This document shows, piece by piece, positions 61,349 to 64,000 of a DNA stretch of 64,000 bases (positions within the stretch are counted from its first letter, which is position 1; the number at the start of each line of letters is the position of its first letter). A program made the translations under genes and the position numbers. The notes below the pieces were generated by a model. It was not told the DNA's origin. It was given only the letters and a program-made list of their open reading frames with translations, and searched no databases. The stretch is from Chryseobacterium arthrosphaerae (GTDB lineage: Bacteria; Bacteroidota; Bacteroidia; Flavobacteriales; Weeksellaceae). Location: NCBI RefSeq assembly GCF_001684965.1, contig NZ_MAYG01000001.1, positions 2,232,001 through 2,296,000 on the forward strand. Reading direction: 5' to 3'.

Positions 61349-62263
61349 ATGAAATTCTTTATCTCCTTTATTTTCATCTTATTTTTCACGGTATTTAACG
61401 CACAGGATTTATATTCTAAGGCTTATGGAAACAGCCGGAATCCTGCAGTGATTTTTATTCATGGCGGGCCGAGCGGAAATTCGACCTTATTTGAAGGAAC
61501 CACGGCACAGCAATTGGCCGATAAAGGATTTTATGTAATTGTGTACGACAGACGTGGTGAAGGCCGTTCTAAGGATGAAAATGCCACCATGACATTTAAC
61601 GAAAGTTTTAATGATTTAAATGACCTTTATACCACCTATAAAATCAAAAAGGCCAATATTCTTGCCCATAGTTTCGGAGGTATCATCGGGACCTTATTTA
61701 CCGATAAATTCCCTGAGAAGGTCAATTCGCTCACGCTTGCAGGTGCTTTATTTACCCAGCAGCAAACGTATGATCACATCTTAAAAAAGGCAAAAGAACA
61801 CTTCAAAAACGACCCGGCGGTGCTTAAGGAAATTTCAGAAATAGAAAGCCTTGATAAAAACTCTGCTGTTTACAGGAAAAGATGTTATGAAGTGGCAGGC
61901 AGGCTCAACTTCTTTGATATGCCCCATCCTACTCAGGAAAGTGAAAGATTAAGAAAGGAATATCAAAATGGAGAATTTTACAGAAACAATATCAGAAATG
62001 CCAATTCACCTGTTAAGTTTTATCAGAACGAGCCGCTGAATAACCTGGACAACAAATCTCTATTGAAAGATATCAGGAAAAATGGTGTACCTGTTTTTGC
62101 TGTTTATGGTAAGAATGACGGAATCTTTTCGGAAAAACAACTGGCCGATCTTAGCGCTATCGTCGGAAAAAGGAATTTTAAACTGATTGATAACTGCTCA
62201 CACTATTTATTTGTAGACCAGCAGGATGAATTTTTGAAATTTATGAAGCTTACATTAAAATAA
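61349..62263 (+). CDS. Exported alpha/beta hydrolase
   Basis: A 304-residue hydrolase with signal peptide MKFFISFIFILFFTVFNAQ. The oxyanion motif FIHGGPSGNS near residue 30, the nucleophile elbow A-H107-S108-F-G-G, and a late GKNDGIFS / CSHYLFVDQ pair giving the Asp and His complete the triad. The HGGPSG motif is typical of proline iminopeptidase-like enzymes, so peptidase or esterase activity in the periplasm is likely. Confidence 0.85.
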   Translation: MKFFISFIFILFFTVFNAQDLYSKAYGNSRNPAVIFIHGGPSGNSTLFEGTTAQQLADKGFYVIVYDRRGEGRSKDENATMTFNESFNDLNDLYTTYKIKKANILAHSFGGIIGTLFTDKFPEKVNSLTLAGALFTQQQTYDHILKKAKEHFKNDPAVLKEISEIESLDKNSAVYRKRCYEVAGRLNFFDMPHPTQESERLRKEYQNGEFYRNNIRNANSPVKFYQNEPLNNLDNKSLLKDIRKNGVPVFAVYGKNDGIFSEKQLADLSAIVGKRNFKLIDNCSHYLFVDQQDEFLKFMKLTLK

Positions 62264-62301
62264 AATGTAGTTTTGTAATTATGTCAAAAAGAACCCTATC
62301 T

Positions 62302-62655
62302 ATGAAAACTTATAAAGCTATCATTACGATGCTTATACTTACGTTTTCATTATCGCCATGTTCTGTAAAAAGGAATGTGCTTGATATTTTTGACATTCAG
62401 TATATCAGTGGTCTGAATAAGGTGAAAACCACGTCAGGACCTTCCTTCAGTTGTGATGCAGGTTCTGTTTCTTCTCAGATTTCGGTTTCTAAAGCTCAAA
62501 CTGAAAAGGACAAAGGTGTTTTATCCGGCTTCCACCCTAAAGCAAAAAACAGAGAGAAAGAGGAAATTTCTTTCAATGAGTATTCAGGACATGCTACGGG
62601 AAACAGTCCTCCAAAGTATATTCTTTTTAAAAGACTGAAATTAAATCTGGTTTAA
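62302..62655 (+). CDS. Small exported hypothetical protein before the DoxDA gene
   Basis: A 117-residue protein counted from ATG 62302 (MKTYKAIITMLILTFSLSPCSVK...); the 7 codons before it add a second hydrophilic start (MSKRTLS). The signal segment ends with Cys20, though the lipobox is poor. The rest is hydrophilic with one further Cys. No family recognised. The downstream DoxDA gene follows after 53 bp, so a shared role is possible. Confidence 0.5.
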   Translation: MKTYKAIITMLILTFSLSPCSVKRNVLDIFDIQYISGLNKVKTTSGPSFSCDAGSVSSQISVSKAQTEKDKGVLSGFHPKAKNREKEEISFNEYSGHATGNSPPKYILFKRLKLNLV

Positions 62656-62708
62656 AGTTTTTTTAATCAGATTTCAATCAGTTTTTTTATCAAACAATAT
62701 ACATTTCA

Positions 62709-63722
62709 ATGAAACAAAATTTCAACAGCCAGTCTTCTGACCTGGCCGGACTCTATACTTTATCTCTCCGAATGGTTATCGGATGGACCTATTTTTCAGC
62801 TTTCTGGCGCAGACTTATCCTCGAAAACAAGCTTATTCCCGATGAAAAAGGATATATCGGGGAAAAATTCAATCATTTCTTACCCAACGCTTTAGGCATC
62901 AAACCTATAATCGAATACCTGGTTACTCATCCTGATGCTTTACAACGGTCGATGATGATTTTTACCATTATTGAGGCGATTGTAGGATTATTTATTATCT
63001 TCGGATTACTAACCCGATTGATGAGTATCGGGATCTTTAGCCTGGCATTGGGTATTTTACTGGGATCCGGATGGCTGGGAACTACCTGCCTGGATGAATG
63101 GCAGATAGGAGTTCTGGGCATTGCCGGAGGATTCGTGCTTTTTCTTACGGGTAGCGGTCCTTATTCCCTGGATTATTTTTTCATAAAAAAGAAGAAAAAT
63201 TTTACGCAGACTGGATGGTTTTCATGGCTGGGTTCGGGAAATCTGCCGGTTTTCAGGCCTAAAGCCGTAGTTCTGGCCGGATCGCTGGTTATCTTCGGGC
63301 TTACGCTTTATACCAATCAATATTTCCATGGCGGGGTTTGGGGTACGCTTCATAATAAATCTGTAAAGCCCAGGGTGGAAATTTCCAATATTTCCCACAA
63401 TAATTCGGATTTACAATTCGAGATTTACAGAACGGAAGGTGCCGATGTCTATGGTTCTTTTCTCATTGGCATTCATATTCTGGATAAAAACGGAAATATT
63501 TTAAAGGAAATGGATCATCAGGAGCTTTCAAAATTTTCAGAAGACCATATTCAGAACCATTATGTAACTAAAGTAAAACCGGGAAAACACAGCCTTGTCA
63601 TTCCACTGGGAGCAAAGGCAGATATCAGTATCGGAATTGGTGATATTCTTCAGAAAGAGCAGATCCATATGCTGAAACTGATTGATATCAGCGGAATTGA
63701 ATGGACAAAGGAAATCAGATAG
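62709..63722 (+). CDS. DoxD-DoxA fusion (thiosulfate:quinone oxidoreductase-like)
   Basis: A 337-residue membrane protein. The N-terminal half is a DoxX/DoxD domain with about four helices (LAGLYTLSLRMVIGWTYFSAFWRR, AIVGLFIIFGLLTRLMSIGIFSLALGILLGSGW). After another helix near residue 200, the rest (about 205-337: FHGGVWGTLHNKSVKPRVEISNI ... VPLGAKADISIGIGD) resembles the DoxA part. In archaea DoxD and DoxA are separate subunits of thiosulfate:quinone oxidoreductase; the fusion is known from Bacteroidota. Electron transfer from sulfur compounds to quinone is likely but not proven. Confidence 0.8.
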   Translation: MKQNFNSQSSDLAGLYTLSLRMVIGWTYFSAFWRRLILENKLIPDEKGYIGEKFNHFLPNALGIKPIIEYLVTHPDALQRSMMIFTIIEAIVGLFIIFGLLTRLMSIGIFSLALGILLGSGWLGTTCLDEWQIGVLGIAGGFVLFLTGSGPYSLDYFFIKKKKNFTQTGWFSWLGSGNLPVFRPKAVVLAGSLVIFGLTLYTNQYFHGGVWGTLHNKSVKPRVEISNISHNNSDLQFEIYRTEGADVYGSFLIGIHILDKNGNILKEMDHQELSKFSEDHIQNHYVTKVKPGKHSLVIPLGAKADISIGIGDILQKEQIHMLKLIDISGIEWTKEIR

Positions 63723-63791
63723 GAAATTGTGAATTTACCGGAAGGCGCAGGGATGAGATATTCATTATCCCGGCATCTTTCAAATTTTAAG

Positions 63792-63857
63792 TTTTGGCTA
63801 AAGCCAATGGAATGAGAATTGAATAATGAGGAGCGGGCTAAAGCCCGCTCCTACTGA
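63792..63857. repeat. Dispersed palindromic repeat, copy 2
   Basis: TTTTGGCTAAAGCCAATGGA, a variable middle, then GCGGGCTAAAGCCCGC and TCCTACTGA: the same order as the copy at 37229-37291. It lies after the DoxDA gene and could serve as a terminator. Confidence 0.7.
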
Positions 63858-63908
63858 TAAGAAATATGGATATGTAATGACAAAATCTTTTATCTTCTGA
63901 TCATTTCT

Positions 63909-63998
63909 CTATTTTTCCGTTATTATGGTCAAATAGCTACAGGTGCTGTCTATATCAAGTTTCAGCACTTTCATTTCAATAAAAACATCCAGCCCCAT
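63909..63998 (-). CDS. C-terminal end of an unknown minus-strand gene (partial)
   Basis: An open frame on the minus strand ends with TAG at 63909-63911 and stays open to the window edge. The visible 29 residues (MGLDVFIEMKVLKLDIDST...) do not identify a family, and the Met at 63998 may not be the true start. Weak evidence that this is coding. Confidence 0.3.
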   Translation of the reverse strand: MGLDVFIEMKVLKLDIDSTCSYLTIITEK

Positions 63999-64000
63999 GG

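Overview
The window reads as a chromosomal segment of a flavobacterium close to Chryseobacterium (Bacteroidota, Weeksellaceae). The grounds are low GC, TAnnTTTG-type -7 boxes, little Shine-Dalgarno signal, a TonB receptor with a carboxypeptidase-like leading domain, TPR/AraC hybrid regulators, short lipoproteins, a DoxD/DoxA fusion and many Crp-like and AraC regulators. This assignment rests on gene content and signals, not on a marker gene. No rRNA or tRNA was found.

Layout. 1-1946: three translationally coupled genes, the end of one condensation-type acyltransferase, a second such enzyme, and a small membrane protein. 1986-15410: a defence island with a class II Fic protein under an operator-like palindrome, an unknown membrane protein, a visibly AT-rich type I restriction-modification operon (hsdR-hsdM-hsdS, the last with a long C-terminal extension), an XRE regulator, an unknown conserved protein, and a type IV McrBC pair. 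Between the type I and type IV systems lies a degenerate array of ten 22-nt units (11542-11761). 15411-17005: an array of about 154-bp units, each holding a 17-bp inverted repeat; one unit has a GIY-YIG endonuclease gene between its two arms. This is the strongest candidate for an undescribed element.

17141-32906: mostly housekeeping and accessory genes. They include an acyltransferase, a lipocalin-like lipoprotein, a GNAT enzyme, Crp-like, XRE and AraC regulators, a serine hydrolase, a LysE exporter, an oxidoreductase pair, a siderophore-interacting protein, Xaa-Pro aminopeptidase and topoisomerase IB.

33042-43313 (all minus strand): a urease locus in the order ureA-ureB-ureC-(outer-membrane protein)-ureE-ureF-ureG-ureD, then a UreH-type nickel permease, a urea transporter and a TonB-dependent receptor. 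Together these could cover outer-membrane import, nickel and urea uptake, enzyme maturation and urea hydrolysis.

44237-63998: pruA, two related mini-lipoproteins flanking a serine hydrolase, a TPR/AraC regulator, a thioredoxin-TPR protein, fabH divergent from corA, a patatin-FAD oxidase pair, a run of four small genes of mostly unknown function, a quinone-reductase/HxlR divergent pair, tag, an alpha/beta hydrolase and a DoxDA protein. Several long open frames begin at TTG codons lying inside promoter boxes; the starts given here are moved to the downstream ATG where this is visible.
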